Counted from the first letter of the stretch, positions 11,229-20,627 are shown. The stretch is 64,000 bases of DNA from Streptomyces sp. M92 (GCF_028473745.1 NZ_CP101137.1:3162001-3226000), one strand, 5' to 3'. Made by a program: numbers and translations. Notes: generated by a model not told the origin, from the sequence alone.

Positions 11229-11850
11229 CGCCGCCGCCTCCGGCGTCTCCCCGCTCGTCGACCCCGACGAGACCATGCAGCCCTGGCAGACGGACCGCAC
11301 GCGCGCGCCCATAGCCACGAAGATCGTGGTGGCCGGCGGCTTCGGCGTCGGCAAGACCACCCTGGTCACCGCCGTCTCGGAGATCACGCCTCTGCAGACC
11401 GAGGCGCTGATGACCGAGGCGAGCGAGGAGACCGACGACCTCACCGCCACGCCGGGCAAGCTGACCACCACCGTGGCCATGGACTTCGGCCGCATCACGC
11501 TCGACGACGACCTGGTGCTCTACCTGTTCGGCACGCCGGGCCAGCAGCGGTTCTGGTTCATGTGGGACGACCTGGTGCGCGGCGCGATCGGCGCCGTCGT
11601 CCTGGCCGACACCCGCCGCCTGAAGGACTGCTTCCCGGCCCTGGACTACTTCGAGAGCTGCGGACTGCCGTACGTCGTCGCGGTGAACCACTTCGACGGC
11701 AGCGAGCTGTTCGAGGCGGAGGACGTGCGGGAGGCGTTGACGATCCCCGCGCACATCCCTGTAATGATCATGGATGCGCGCCGTCGGATCTCGGCCATCG
11801 AGACCCTCTTGTCCCTCGTGGGCCACGCGCTCGACGAAACACCCGAGTAG
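11209..11850 (+). CDS. cvnD: Conservon small GTP-binding protein (CvnD type)
   Basis: A 213-residue Ras-like GTPase. The P-loop GGFGVGKTT is followed by a switch-like Thr-rich segment, the G3-type FGTPGQQRFWFMW and the G4-type motif NHFD. The GTG at 11209 lies within the last codons of cvnC with AAAGGG upstream, indicating coupled translation. It should switch between GDP and GTP forms at the membrane with CvnB as partner. The DxxG motif is replaced by GTPG, as usual in this family. Confidence 0.94.
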   Translation: MDSVVSDAAASGVSPLVDPDETMQPWQTDRTRAPIATKIVVAGGFGVGKTTLVTAVSEITPLQTEALMTEASEETDDLTATPGKLTTTVAMDFGRITLDDDLVLYLFGTPGQQRFWFMWDDLVRGAIGAVVLADTRRLKDCFPALDYFESCGLPYVVAVNHFDGSELFEAEDVREALTIPAHIPVMIMDARRRISAIETLLSLVGHALDETPE

Positions 11851-11894
11851 ACGAACCCTCGTCCAGACGCCCTCGACCAGGAGACGGAAACCGC

Positions 11895-13157
11895 ATGCGG
11901 AAGATACTCGTCGTCGGAGCCGGCCAGTCCGGTCTCCAGCTCGCCCTCGGCCTGCAGTCGCACGGCTACGAGGTCACCCTGATGTCCAACCGGACCGCGG
12001 ACGAGATCCGTACCGGCCGGGTCATGTCGACGCAGTGCATGTTCCACACGGCACTCCAGCACGAGCGCGATCTCCAGCTGAACTTCTGGGAGTCCCAGGC
12101 CCCGAAGATCGAAGGGCTCGGCGTCTCGGTGGCGGCCCCCGGCTCCTTCGACCCGGGCCCCTCGCAGCGGGCGATCGACTGGCTGGGCCGCCTCGACGGC
12201 TTCGCGCAGTCGGTCGACCAGCGGGTGAAGATGGCCGGCTGGATGGAGACCTTCGCCCAGCGCGGCGGCCAGCTCGTCATCCACGGCGCGGCCGTCGGCG
12301 ACCTGGACTACTTCTCCCGCGCCTACGACCTCGTCCTGGTCTCGGCGGGCAAGGGCGAGCTGGTCCAGATGTTCGGCCGCGACGCGGAGAGGTCCCCGTA
12401 CAGCGAGCCGCAGCGCGCCCTCGCCGTCGCCTACGTCCACGGGATGGGCCCGCGCCCCGAGCACCCGGAGACGGAGGCCGTGCGCTGCAACCTGGTGCCC
12501 GGCGTCGGCGAGATGTTCATCATGCCGACCTTCACCACCTCGGGCCGCGCCGACATCCTGTTCTGGGAGGGCATACCCGGCGGCCCGCTGGACGCCTTCA
12601 AGGACGTCAAGGACCCCTCGGAGCACCTCTCCCTGACCCTGGAACTCATGGAGAAGTTCCTCCCGTGGGAGTACGCGCGGGCCACCAAGGTCGAGCTGAC
12701 CGACGCCGGCGGCACCCTCGCCGGCCGCTACGCCCCCACCGTCCGCAACCCGGTCGGCCGCCTCCCCGGCGGCGGCGCGGTCCTCGGCGTCGCCGACGTG
12801 GTCGTCGCCAACGACCCGATCACCGGCCAGGGCTCCAACTCCGCCTCCAAGTGCGCCGCCTCCTACCTCGCGTCGATCCTGGAGCACGGCGACAAGGAGT
12901 TCGACGAGGCCTGGATGCGGCAGACCTTCGACCGCTACTGGGAGACGGCCCAGCACGTCACCAAGTGGACGAACACCATGCTCGCCCCGCCGCCGGAGCA
13001 CGTGCTGAACCTGATCGGCGCCGCCGGCCAGCTCCAGCCCGTCGCCGACCGCTTCGCCAACGGCTTCAACGACCCGGCCGACTTCGAGAACTTCTTCTAC
13101 GACCCGGCGAAGACCGAGGGCTACCTGATGGAGGTCTCGGGCGCCGCGGGCGCCTGA
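11895..13157 (+). CDS. Styrene monooxygenase-like FAD-dependent oxidoreductase
   Basis: A 420-residue flavoprotein with an N-terminal dinucleotide-binding loop (VVGAGQSGLQLALGL) and the StyA-like layout of group E flavin monooxygenases, including DPITGQGSNSASK near residue 313. The ATG at 11895 has GGAGACGG upstream. It follows cvnD by 44 bp on the same strand and is probably the last gene of the conservon operon. Members need FADH2 from a separate reductase, which is not nearby. Some Streptomyces conservons carry a P450 gene at this position, so a redox enzyme here fits the pattern. The substrate is unknown. Confidence 0.88.
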   Translation: MRKILVVGAGQSGLQLALGLQSHGYEVTLMSNRTADEIRTGRVMSTQCMFHTALQHERDLQLNFWESQAPKIEGLGVSVAAPGSFDPGPSQRAIDWLGRLDGFAQSVDQRVKMAGWMETFAQRGGQLVIHGAAVGDLDYFSRAYDLVLVSAGKGELVQMFGRDAERSPYSEPQRALAVAYVHGMGPRPEHPETEAVRCNLVPGVGEMFIMPTFTTSGRADILFWEGIPGGPLDAFKDVKDPSEHLSLTLELMEKFLPWEYARATKVELTDAGGTLAGRYAPTVRNPVGRLPGGGAVLGVADVVVANDPITGQGSNSASKCAASYLASILEHGDKEFDEAWMRQTFDRYWETAQHVTKWTNTMLAPPPEHVLNLIGAAGQLQPVADRFANGFNDPADFENFFYDPAKTEGYLMEVSGAAGA

Positions 13158-14278
13158 GCCTCCGCGTACCCCCGGTCCGATCCGTCCGTCGCCCCCGCGG
13201 GGAGCCTCGGCGGCGTGTACCGCCCGAGCGGCTCCCCGCCCGGGTCGGGCCGTACGGCTCCCAGCACCGGGTTGGCGGCGATCGGTGACACCTTGACCTC
13301 GGCGCCGGGGCGCGGTGCCTGGACGACCATGCCGTCGCCGAGGTACATCGCCACGTGGGTGGCCTCGGGGAAGTACACGACCAGGTCACCGGGGCGCAGC
13401 TCGTCCAACGGCACGCGCTCCAGCCGCGCCCACTGCTCCTGGCTGGTCCGGGGGATCGGCGTCCCGGCCCGCCGCCAGGCCACGGAGGTCAGTCCCGAGC
13501 AGTCGTAGGTCGCCGGGCCCTCCGCGCCCCACTCGTACGGCTTGCCGAGCTGCTCCACCGCGAAGCGCACCGCCCGCTCGCCCCCGGCGGACGGCTTGGC
13601 GTCGTCGCCGAGCGCGCCGGACGCCAGGAACCGCTCCTGCTCCTCGGCGATCCCGCTCTCCTCCAGCTCCGCCAGCGCGGCCAGTTCCTCCGGGGTGAGC
13701 GAGGCGAGCAGTTCCTCCACGGCGCGCAGCCGCTCGCGCACGTCGTCGCGCTGCTCCTCCTGGCTCTCGGCGAGGGCGGCCTGCCGGTCCAAAGCCTGCC
13801 GGGAGCGGCGGGCCAGCTCCTCGGCCTTCTGCTCCGCGCCGGTCAGGCGGCCCACGGTCTCGACCCGTTCCCGGGCCAGCCGGCCGATCACACGGCCCTG
13901 GCCGAGCGCGTGCTGCGGGTCGCGGGCCAGCAGCAGGCGCAGGTACGGGGAGAGATCGCTGCTGTTCTGGTACTGCTGCCGGGCCAGCCGTCCGGCCGCG
14001 CCACGGCTGTCGTGCAGGGACAGACGGGTCCGCGCCAGTTCGGCGTCCAGCCGCCGCACCTCGGCGCGCTGCTTCTTCAGGCGCTCCTCGGTGCCGTTGT
14101 AGGTCTCGGTGGCCTTCTCCGCCTCCCGGTAGAGCCGCTGAAGGTCCGTCAGCAGCCCTGCCACGGAACGGTCGCCGGGCGTGCCGGGCGCGGGTTCGGC
14201 CGACGCGGTCCCGGGCGCGAACCCGATTCCGGCCGCCACCGCGGCCGTACACACCAAGCGCAGCAGCCTTCCTGACAT
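13121..14278 (-). CDS. Secreted NlpC/P60 peptidoglycan hydrolase with coiled coil
   Basis: A 385-residue secreted protein. The signal peptide ends near TASAEPA; a long Glu/Arg-rich coiled coil (about residues 40-230) precedes a C-terminal NlpC/P60 domain with catalytic Cys in TYDCSGLTS and His in ATHVAMYLGDG. Such RipA-like D,L-endopeptidases cut peptide stems of peptidoglycan. The ATG at 14278 has GGAGGTG just upstream. Its last 37 bp overlap the converging flavoprotein gene, so there is no room for a terminator between them. Confidence 0.93.
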   Translation of the reverse strand: MSGRLLRLVCTAAVAAGIGFAPGTASAEPAPGTPGDRSVAGLLTDLQRLYREAEKATETYNGTEERLKKQRAEVRRLDAELARTRLSLHDSRGAAGRLARQQYQNSSDLSPYLRLLLARDPQHALGQGRVIGRLARERVETVGRLTGAEQKAEELARRSRQALDRQAALAESQEEQRDDVRERLRAVEELLASLTPEELAALAELEESGIAEEQERFLASGALGDDAKPSAGGERAVRFAVEQLGKPYEWGAEGPATYDCSGLTSVAWRRAGTPIPRTSQEQWARLERVPLDELRPGDLVVYFPEATHVAMYLGDGMVVQAPRPGAEVKVSPIAANPVLGAVRPDPGGEPLGRYTPPRLPAGATDGSDRGYAEAQAPAAPETSIR

Positions 14279-14381
14279 GCCATCACCTCCCGCGCGGGGC
14301 GGTGGGTCCGCTCCGCACGGTGAGCATGTGGCGGGCCGGCGGACTCCGCGCGCCGAGTGTGCGCGGTTCGGCGCAACGGGG

Positions 14382-14705
14382 TCACCCGTCGGCGTCGTCC
14401 GGCTTGCCACCCGGCGTGGCGTCTGGATCGGCGGTCGCCGGGCGGTCGGGCTTCGACCAGGGCCACTTCCGGCCGGAGGCCTTGTCGCCCTCGGGGGCGT
14501 GGACGTACTTCCAGCGGGCGAGCCGCAGCCCGCCCCGCGCGTCCCGGGGCTCCCTCCGGTACACGAGCACGGTGGGCGGGCCGCCGTCCGGGCCGGGTAC
14601 GGGGATGCGGTAGGTCTTCGGCGGGTGCCCGGTCATGCCGACGAGCACGGGCAGCACCCGCCCGTCCATCGGGCCGCCCTCGAAGGGGGTGTCTTCGCTC
14701 TTCAC
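14382..14705 (-). CDS. Small conserved hypothetical protein
   Basis: A 107-residue soluble protein with a conserved-looking N-terminal GGPMDGR motif and a charged, Pro/Asp-rich C-terminus. The GTG start at 14705 keeps the GGPMDGR element whole, although an ATG at 14669 has the better ribosome site. It lies downstream of the TetR gene on the same strand. No function can be assigned. Confidence 0.65.
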   Translation of the reverse strand: MKSEDTPFEGGPMDGRVLPVLVGMTGHPPKTYRIPVPGPDGGPPTVLVYRREPRDARGGLRLARWKYVHAPEGDKASGRKWPWSKPDRPATADPDATPGGKPDDADG

Positions 14706-14736
14706 GGCACCAGTGTCGGTGATCCGCCGGCCGCTG

Positions 14737-15390
14737 TCAGAGGTCCGCCGCGAGCGCCTCGACCAGCGCCGCCGTCTGCGGGTCCCGGCGGGCGGTGACC
14801 GTCAGGACGGCGAGGAACTGCTCCACCAGCCACTCCCGCATCTCGTCGAGGGGCGGCTGCTTGCCCTCGTCCAGCCACATCAGCGACGCCGCCTCCACCG
14901 CCGTGATCCACATCCGGACGGTCATGTGGAGCCGCGGGCCCGGTTCGGCGACGTCCAGGTGGCTCATGATGTGCTCGGCGGCGGCCCGGCGTACGCCGTC
15001 CACGATGGAGGAGGTCCGGGAGGTCTCGGCGACGCTGCCGCCGCGCAGCAGGGCGCTGAAACCGGTGTCGTGCTCGTCGACGAAGGTGAGGTAGCGGTCC
15101 AGGGCGCGGGAGAGCCGTGTCAGCAGCGGACCCTCGCGGGGTTCGTCGAAGCACAGCCGCAGCTCGTCGGCGGCCGACCGGAGCGCGGCCTCGTACAGCT
15201 GCTGCTTGCCGCCCGGGAAGTACCGGTACACCAGCGGCCGCGAGACCCCGGCCTGCTCGGCCACGTCGTCCAGGGAGACCTCCTCCGGCGGCCGGTGCGC
15301 GAAGAGGGCGAGCGCGGCCTCCAGCAGCTGGACGCGGCGCTCCTCGACGCTGAGGCGGCGGTAGGCGGGGGTGGGGGCCTGCGGACTCAT
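14737..15390 (-). CDS. TetR-family transcriptional regulator
   Basis: A 217-residue regulator with an N-terminal helix-turn-helix (SLDDVAEQAGVSRPLVYRYFPGG) and an all-helical ligand-binding half. The ATG at 15390 follows the AurF-like gene by 62 bp on the same strand, so the two may be one transcript, with the regulator acting on its own operon. The effector is unknown. Confidence 0.92.
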   Translation of the reverse strand: MSPQAPTPAYRRLSVEERRVQLLEAALALFAHRPPEEVSLDDVAEQAGVSRPLVYRYFPGGKQQLYEAALRSAADELRLCFDEPREGPLLTRLSRALDRYLTFVDEHDTGFSALLRGGSVAETSRTSSIVDGVRRAAAEHIMSHLDVAEPGPRLHMTVRMWITAVEAASLMWLDEGKQPPLDEMREWLVEQFLAVLTVTARRDPQTAALVEALAADL

Positions 15391-15452
15391 GACCCGCAGC
15401 GTAACCCGCACGTCCCCGCGGCCCTCCACGCCGGAGTGCCGGACCGGCGGTA

Positions 15453-16391
15453 CTACGCCAGCAGCCCCGACGACCGCCACATCCGCCGCCCGACCCCGCG
15501 CAGCACCCCGATGTCGTCCAGGAAGTCGGTCAGGCGCTTCGCGCCGGTCTGCATGATGTCCCGGCGGTGGCCGCTGGCCTTGACCTGCGCCATGGCCTCG
15601 CGCCGGTCCAGGCCGACGTTGGTGTACACCTCGGGGTTGACGAAGGCGACGGAGAAGACGCGGGCGAACTCGCCGGAGGTGAGCCGGGTGAACTCCCGCG
15701 ACCACTTCGGCGCGGTCACCATCTGACGGCGCAGCTCCTCACGGGCGTAGCGCACGTGCCGGGCCTCCTCCACGACGTGGATGCGGGTGACGCCCCGGAC
15801 CAGCGGCTGGATCCGCTCGTCGGGGAAGGTCAGTCGCTGCATCCAGTCCAGGACCTCCTCGCCCAGCAGGGTCGCGGTGAAGGAGCCCGGTGTGGTGGAG
15901 ATCGTCTTGAAGAGGCGGCCCAGGTGCTGGTGGACGGGGCTCACCGGGTACCACGGCGTGTCGCCCCGGGATATCAGCCGGGCGAACATCTTCGAGTGCC
16001 GGCACTCGTCCTCGATCTCGGTGAGCGCGTAACGGACGTGGGCGCTCGTCGCCGCCTTGTCGTAGATGTGCCGGACCAGCAGCTGCATGAGGATCAGCTC
16101 GAACCAGATGCCGAGCGAGGCGAGCGCGGCGGCCTCGTGCTGGGAGAGCAGGACGCGCTGCTCCTCACCCATCCGCTTCCACAGCGGAGTGTCGTACAAC
16201 GACACCAGCTCCGGCGGCCAGAACCACTTGCCCTCCTCGAAGGGCGCGTCCCAGTCCAGTTCCTTGTCCGGGTCGAAGGAGTGCCTGGCGGAGGATTCGA
16301 GCAGCCGCTCGGCCACCTGTTCCCGGTCCTTGAGCAGGCCCAGCGCGTCGCGCAGGCCGTCGAGCGCGTCGGCTTCCGTCAGGGTCCTCAT
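15453..16391 (-). CDS. AurF-like diiron oxygenase family protein
   Basis: A 312-residue helical protein with two metal-ligand motifs of the AurF (p-aminobenzoate N-oxygenase) family: EDECRH and, about 80 residues later, EEARHVRYAREE, plus isolated Glu ligands in WFELILMQ and GEEVLDW. The family binds two irons and oxidises amines or other substrates. The ATG at 16391 has GAGGTGG upstream. Its neighbour is a TetR regulator rather than antibiotic genes, so a housekeeping or detoxifying role is as likely as biosynthesis. Confidence 0.85.
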   Translation of the reverse strand: MRTLTEADALDGLRDALGLLKDREQVAERLLESSARHSFDPDKELDWDAPFEEGKWFWPPELVSLYDTPLWKRMGEEQRVLLSQHEAAALASLGIWFELILMQLLVRHIYDKAATSAHVRYALTEIEDECRHSKMFARLISRGDTPWYPVSPVHQHLGRLFKTISTTPGSFTATLLGEEVLDWMQRLTFPDERIQPLVRGVTRIHVVEEARHVRYAREELRRQMVTAPKWSREFTRLTSGEFARVFSVAFVNPEVYTNVGLDRREAMAQVKASGHRRDIMQTGAKRLTDFLDDIGVLRGVGRRMWRSSGLLA

Positions 16392-16615
16392 GGTGTCCAC
16401 CTCGTCGTGTTACCCGCGGTCACTCTGACTCACTCCGACTTATGAGACTGCGCGTCAGCAAGCGCGTCAATCCCTTGGGCGGGACTTGTCGACCGGGGGT
16501 AAAGGTGGCGCGGTCGTCAATCGTCCGGCGCGGGATCACTCGGTGGAGCGCTCCGCGGGCAATCGCCCTGGGTACGCTGGCCACGTCAGTCAGACTCCGG
16601 CACATGGGAGCGATC

Positions 16616-17215
16616 ATGAGCGCCGCACGCGACTACGGGCTGGACGACGACTACCAGTGGCCCCGTCCGCCGGAGGGCGGCTGGACGGCGGACGACCTCG
16701 ACGAGCTTCCCAACCTGCCTCCGCACACGGAGCTGATCGACGGGAGCCTTGTCTTCGTGAGTCCGCAGACCGCATTTCACATGCGTACGATCCGCTTGTT
16801 GGACCGTGCCCTCATTGACCAGGCACCGGATGAATTCGAGATCTACCGCGGGTTCACTGTGACACTCAACGACCGGAACCGTCCGGAACCCGACGTACTG
16901 GTGGCCCGCGCGGGTGCGGACTTGGGACCGAAGGAGACCCGGCTTCTGCACCGCGACGTCCTTCTGGCGGCCGAGGTGGTCTCCGAGGACTCGGTTGACA
17001 GGGATCGTGAGACCAAGCCCCGCAAGTACGCCGCTGCGGGCATCACGCACTACTGGCGGGTCGAGGAGAGCAACGGGCTTCCCGTCGTCTACGTCTATGA
17101 ACTGGAGTCGATGACCAAGTCCTACGTGCCCACAGGCATCTTCCACAACCGCCTCAAACTCACCGTCCCCTTCCCCATCGACATCGACCTCACCGCGGTC
17201 CACCGCCGCCGCTAG
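16616..17215 (+). CDS. Uma2-family (DUF820) restriction-endonuclease-like protein
   Basis: A 199-residue protein of the Uma2 family with the PD-(D/E)XK nuclease fold. The core reads ELIDGSLVFVSP, PEPDVLVAR and AAEVVSEDSVDRD followed by KPRKYAAAGITHYW, matching the usual acidic and lysine positions. The ATG at 16616 has GGGAG six bases upstream. Streptomyces genomes carry many Uma2 copies of unknown function. It overlaps the end of the converging DUF3291-like gene by 4 bp. Confidence 0.9.
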   Translation: MSAARDYGLDDDYQWPRPPEGGWTADDLDELPNLPPHTELIDGSLVFVSPQTAFHMRTIRLLDRALIDQAPDEFEIYRGFTVTLNDRNRPEPDVLVARAGADLGPKETRLLHRDVLLAAEVVSEDSVDRDRETKPRKYAAAGITHYWRVEESNGLPVVYVYELESMTKSYVPTGIFHNRLKLTVPFPIDIDLTAVHRRR

Positions 17216-17718
17216 ACCGAGCACCCCAACCCGGCCGGCACCTCACCCGCGACCGGCACCGACGCCCCCGCCGGGAACGACGTCCGCAACGTGAACGCGT
17301 ACGGCGTCGGCCCGTGCGCCCGCAGGTGGAGCAGCCGCTCCTCCGCCTCCGCGACCGTCGGCCGGTGTCCCGTCGGGACCCACCACAGGGTCGCCATCGC
17401 CTCCGCGACCCGTTCGAACCACTCCCTGCGCCGAGCGAGCATCTCCCGGTGCCGGCCCTGGCACATGAACGCCGTCAGTGCGTTCGCGTCCCGCCACACC
17501 GACATGTTGATGATCAGCCAGGAGTCGTCGAAGACCGCGATGCCGGTCGCGTCCCCCTCCTCGCTCTGCAATCGCCACACGAACCCGTCCGCCGCGTCCG
17601 CGTCGGCGTTCACCGGGTCGAGCGAGTCCACGAAGTCCTTCAACTGGGGCGTGTCGAGGGGGGCCTTGAGGCGGGCGATGTTGACCTGGGCGAGTTCGTA
17701 CGCGACGGCTTCAGTCAT
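17212..17718 (-). CDS. DUF3291 domain protein
   Basis: A 168-residue protein with the DUF3291 layout: an N-terminal AYELAQVNIARLKAP, a central SWLIINMSVWRDANAL and a WWVPTGHRPTVAEAEERL stretch. The family has a dimeric alpha/beta-barrel fold related to antibiotic monooxygenase domains; no reaction is known. The ATG at 17718 gives a protein of family length. Confidence 0.88.
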   Translation of the reverse strand: MTEAVAYELAQVNIARLKAPLDTPQLKDFVDSLDPVNADADAADGFVWRLQSEEGDATGIAVFDDSWLIINMSVWRDANALTAFMCQGRHREMLARRREWFERVAEAMATLWWVPTGHRPTVAEAEERLLHLRAHGPTPYAFTLRTSFPAGASVPVAGEVPAGLGCSV

Positions 17719-17762
17719 GTACCGAACGTCAGGTCGGTGTGCCGGCCGGCGGTACCCCCGTC

Positions 17763-19220
17763 TCATCCGTCGAGCACCGCCTTCATCACCTCCCGCGCGA
17801 TCGGCGCCGCCAGCCCGCCCCCGCTGATGTCCTCCCGGTCCGCCGCCGAGCCCTCCACCACCACCGCGACCGCCACCCTCGGCTCCAGGTCCCCCTCGCC
17901 CTGCGCCCAGGAGACGAACCAGGCGTACGGCGTGCCCGAGTTGCCGACGCCGTGCTGGGCGGTGCCCGTCTTGCCGCCGACGACGGCGCCGGGGACGGCC
18001 GCGTTCGCGCCGGTGCCGTTCTCCACCACGCCGCGCATCAGCTCCTTGAGCCGCGCCGCGGTGGACGGCCGCATCGCCTCCCGGGAGGGCCGGGAACCGG
18101 CCGTCGCGACGAGGCTGCCGCCCGCCCGCAGGGTCCGCTCCACCAGGTACGGCGAACGCACCTGACCCCCGTTGGCGACCGCCGCCGCCACCATCGCCAT
18201 CTGCAGCGGGGTCGCCCGCGTGTTGTACTGCCCGATCGAGGAGAGCCCGAGCTGCGCCCGGTCCACCGAGGTGTCGAAGGTGGACCGCGAGACCGCGAAC
18301 GGGATGCGCAGCCGGTCGTCGTTGAAGCCGAACGCCTCCGCCGTGGCCGCCATGTCGCGCACCCCGACGTCCACGCCGAGCTTGGCGAAGACCGTGTTGC
18401 AGGACCACTCGAACGCCTCCCGCAGCGTGGCGTTCCGGCAGCCGTCGGCCTCGTTGGTCAGCTTGGTCCGGGTGCCGGGGAGGGGGTACGGGTCGGGCGA
18501 GCGGGTGGGTGTGTCGAGGTCCCGGACGACGCCGGCGTCCAGGGCCGCCGCGGCGGTGACCACCTTGAACGTCGACCCCGGGGGGTAGGTGCGGCGAACC
18601 GCCCGGTTGAGCATCGGCTGGTCCGGGTCGCCGTTCAGCCGGGCCCAGGTCCGGGTGGCGTCCGCGCTGTTGCCGGACAGCAGCTGGGGGTCGTAGGAGG
18701 GGGCGGAGACCAGGGCCAGGACCCGGCCCGTGGACGGTTCGACCGCCGCCACCGCGCCCTTGCGCCCGCCGAGCCCCTCGAAGGCCGCCCGCTGTGCCGC
18801 CTCGTGGATCGTGGTCACGACGTCGCCGCCCGGGTTGTGCGCCCCCGTCACGTCGTTCCAGTAGGGGAGCGGGGCGAGCAGCGGGTCGGCGCCGGAGAGG
18901 AGGCCGTCCTCGGCGTGCTCCAGCAGGGTCGTCCCGTACGCCTGGGAGGCGAACCCGGTGATCGGCGCGTACAGCGGCCCGTCGGCGTACGTCCGTTCGA
19001 AGCGCAGGTGCTCGCCGGTGTCCCGGGAGCCGGTGACCCGCTCGCCGCCCACCAGGATGTCGCCGCGCGGCTGCTGGTAGCGGGCGATGTCGGGGCGGCG
19101 GTTGGCCGGGTTGCCGTCGTACTCCGGGGCCTGGACGATCTGCACCCGGGCCGCGTTCACCAGCAGGGCGACCAGCAGCAGGGCGCAGAAGACGGCGGCG
19201 TGCCGGATGTGCCGGGTCAC
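17763..19220 (-). CDS. Class B penicillin-binding protein (transpeptidase)
   Basis: A 485-residue PBP with one N-terminal membrane anchor (residues 7-25), a dimerisation region, and a transpeptidase domain containing the SxxK motif at S216-K219 (PPGSTFK), SCN and KTG (GGKTGTAQ). It crosslinks peptidoglycan outside the membrane. The GTG at 19220 overlaps the stop codon of the FtsW/RodA-like gene (GTGA), so the two are coupled, the usual pairing of a glycosyltransferase with its transpeptidase. In length it resembles mycobacterial PbpA. Confidence 0.95.
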   Translation of the reverse strand: MTRHIRHAAVFCALLLVALLVNAARVQIVQAPEYDGNPANRRPDIARYQQPRGDILVGGERVTGSRDTGEHLRFERTYADGPLYAPITGFASQAYGTTLLEHAEDGLLSGADPLLAPLPYWNDVTGAHNPGGDVVTTIHEAAQRAAFEGLGGRKGAVAAVEPSTGRVLALVSAPSYDPQLLSGNSADATRTWARLNGDPDQPMLNRAVRRTYPPGSTFKVVTAAAALDAGVVRDLDTPTRSPDPYPLPGTRTKLTNEADGCRNATLREAFEWSCNTVFAKLGVDVGVRDMAATAEAFGFNDDRLRIPFAVSRSTFDTSVDRAQLGLSSIGQYNTRATPLQMAMVAAAVANGGQVRSPYLVERTLRAGGSLVATAGSRPSREAMRPSTAARLKELMRGVVENGTGANAAVPGAVVGGKTGTAQHGVGNSGTPYAWFVSWAQGEGDLEPRVAVAVVVEGSAADREDISGGGLAAPIAREVMKAVLDG

Positions 19221-20584
19221 GGGCCCGCCTGGCGCCGCGCCGCGTGGCTCACCCGGATCAGCAGCGCCACGATCGCCCAGTTGGTGACGACCGACGAGCC
19301 GCCCTGCGCGAGGAACGGCATCGCCATGCCGGTCAGCGGGATCAGCCCGGTCACCCCGCCCGCGATGACGAACACCTGGAGCGCCACGATCGAGGAGAGG
19401 CCGACCGCGAGCAGCCGGCCGAAGGGGTCCCGCGCGGCCAGCCCCGCCCGGTAGCCGCGCTCCACGAGCAGCGCGTACAGCAGGAAGATCGCGGTCAGGC
19501 CGAGGAAGCCCAGCTCCTCCCCGGCGGTCGCCAGGATGAAGTCCGACTTGACGGCGAAGCCGATGAGGACGGAGTGCCCGAGCCCGAGGCCGGTGCCGGT
19601 CACCCCGCCCGCCGCGAAGGCGAAGAGGGACTGCGCCAGCTGATTGGGCCCGTCGCCCGCCTCGATGGACGCGAAGGGGTGCAGCCAGTCCTCCACCCTG
19701 CTGTGCACGTGCGGCTCCAGCCAGCCCACGGCGACCGCGCCCAGCGAGGCCAGCAGCAGGCCGACGGCGATCCAGCCGGTGCGGCCGGTGGCGACGTAGA
19801 GGAGGACCACGAACAGGCCGAAGAAGAGCAGCGAGGTGCCGAGGTCGCGCTCCAGGACCAGGACGCCGACGCTGACCAGCCACACCGCGACGATCGGGCC
19901 GAGCACGCGGCCGGTCGGCAGTTGCAGCCGCCACACCCTGCGGCCCGCGTACGCCAGGGCGCTGCGGTTGGCGGCCAGGTAGGCGGCGAAGAAGACGGCG
20001 AGGAGCACCTTCGCGAACTCGCCGGGCTGGATGGAGAAGCCCTCGATCCGGATCCAGATCCGGGCACCGTTCACCGCCGGGAAGAAGATCGGCACGATGA
20101 GCAGGACGAGTGCGGCGGCGACGCAGACGTACGCGTAGCGCTGCAGGACGCGGTGGTCGCGCAGCAGCAGGACGACCACGATGAACAGCGCGACGCCCAG
20201 CGTCGACCACACCAACTGGGTGGGGGCCGCCCGGTCGCCCGGCGTCTCCAGGTCGAGCCGGTAGATCAGCACCAGGCCGAGGCCGTTGAGCAGCACGCCG
20301 ATCGGCAGCAGCAGGGGGTCGGCGTACGGAGCGCGCAGCCGTACCGCCAGATGGGCGAGGAGCGCGAGCACGCCCAGCCCGGCGCCGTAACCGGCGGCGC
20401 CGGGCGGGAGGGTGCCGTGCTGGGCGAGACCGACGTTGCAGTAGCCGAACACCGACAGCAGCACGGCCATCAGGATCAGCGCGAGTTCGATGCCCCGGCG
20501 CCGGGGGAGCCGGGCGACGGGGGCGGGCGCGTCCGCCTGGGCCACGGTGATTCCGGTTCCGGTTCCGGTTCCGGCCTTGGTCAT
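19217..20584 (-). CDS. FtsW/RodA/SpoVE-family peptidoglycan glycosyltransferase
   Basis: A 455-residue polytopic membrane protein (about ten membrane segments) of the SEDS family, which polymerises lipid II into glycan strands. Family features include the extracellular loop ending in FALG-like GVTGTGLGLGHS, a GEELGFLG motif and the C-terminal IPLTGMAMPFLAQGGSS. The downstream PBP is its likely partner. The first residues (Gly-Thr repeats) come from a tandem hexanucleotide. Streptomyces have several such pairs, some used in sporulation; which one this is cannot be settled from sequence. Confidence 0.94.
   Translation of the reverse strand: MTKAGTGTGTGITVAQADAPAPVARLPRRRGIELALILMAVLLSVFGYCNVGLAQHGTLPPGAAGYGAGLGVLALLAHLAVRLRAPYADPLLLPIGVLLNGLGLVLIYRLDLETPGDRAAPTQLVWSTLGVALFIVVVLLLRDHRVLQRYAYVCVAAALVLLIVPIFFPAVNGARIWIRIEGFSIQPGEFAKVLLAVFFAAYLAANRSALAYAGRRVWRLQLPTGRVLGPIVAVWLVSVGVLVLERDLGTSLLFFGLFVVLLYVATGRTGWIAVGLLLASLGAVAVGWLEPHVHSRVEDWLHPFASIEAGDGPNQLAQSLFAFAAGGVTGTGLGLGHSVLIGFAVKSDFILATAGEELGFLGLTAIFLLYALLVERGYRAGLAARDPFGRLLAVGLSSIVALQVFVIAGGVTGLIPLTGMAMPFLAQGGSSVVTNWAIVALLIRVSHAARRQAGP
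20551..20577. repeat. Tandem GGTTCC hexanucleotide repeats
   Basis: About four copies of GGTTCC (reverse GGAACC) lie within the first codons of the FtsW-like gene and encode a Gly-Thr run. Unit number is divisible by three, so length change would not break the frame. Confidence 0.75.
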
Positions 20585-20627
20585 GTCCGGAACTTACCCA
20601 AATGGTGGGGTGTGGGGGTCGTTCGCA

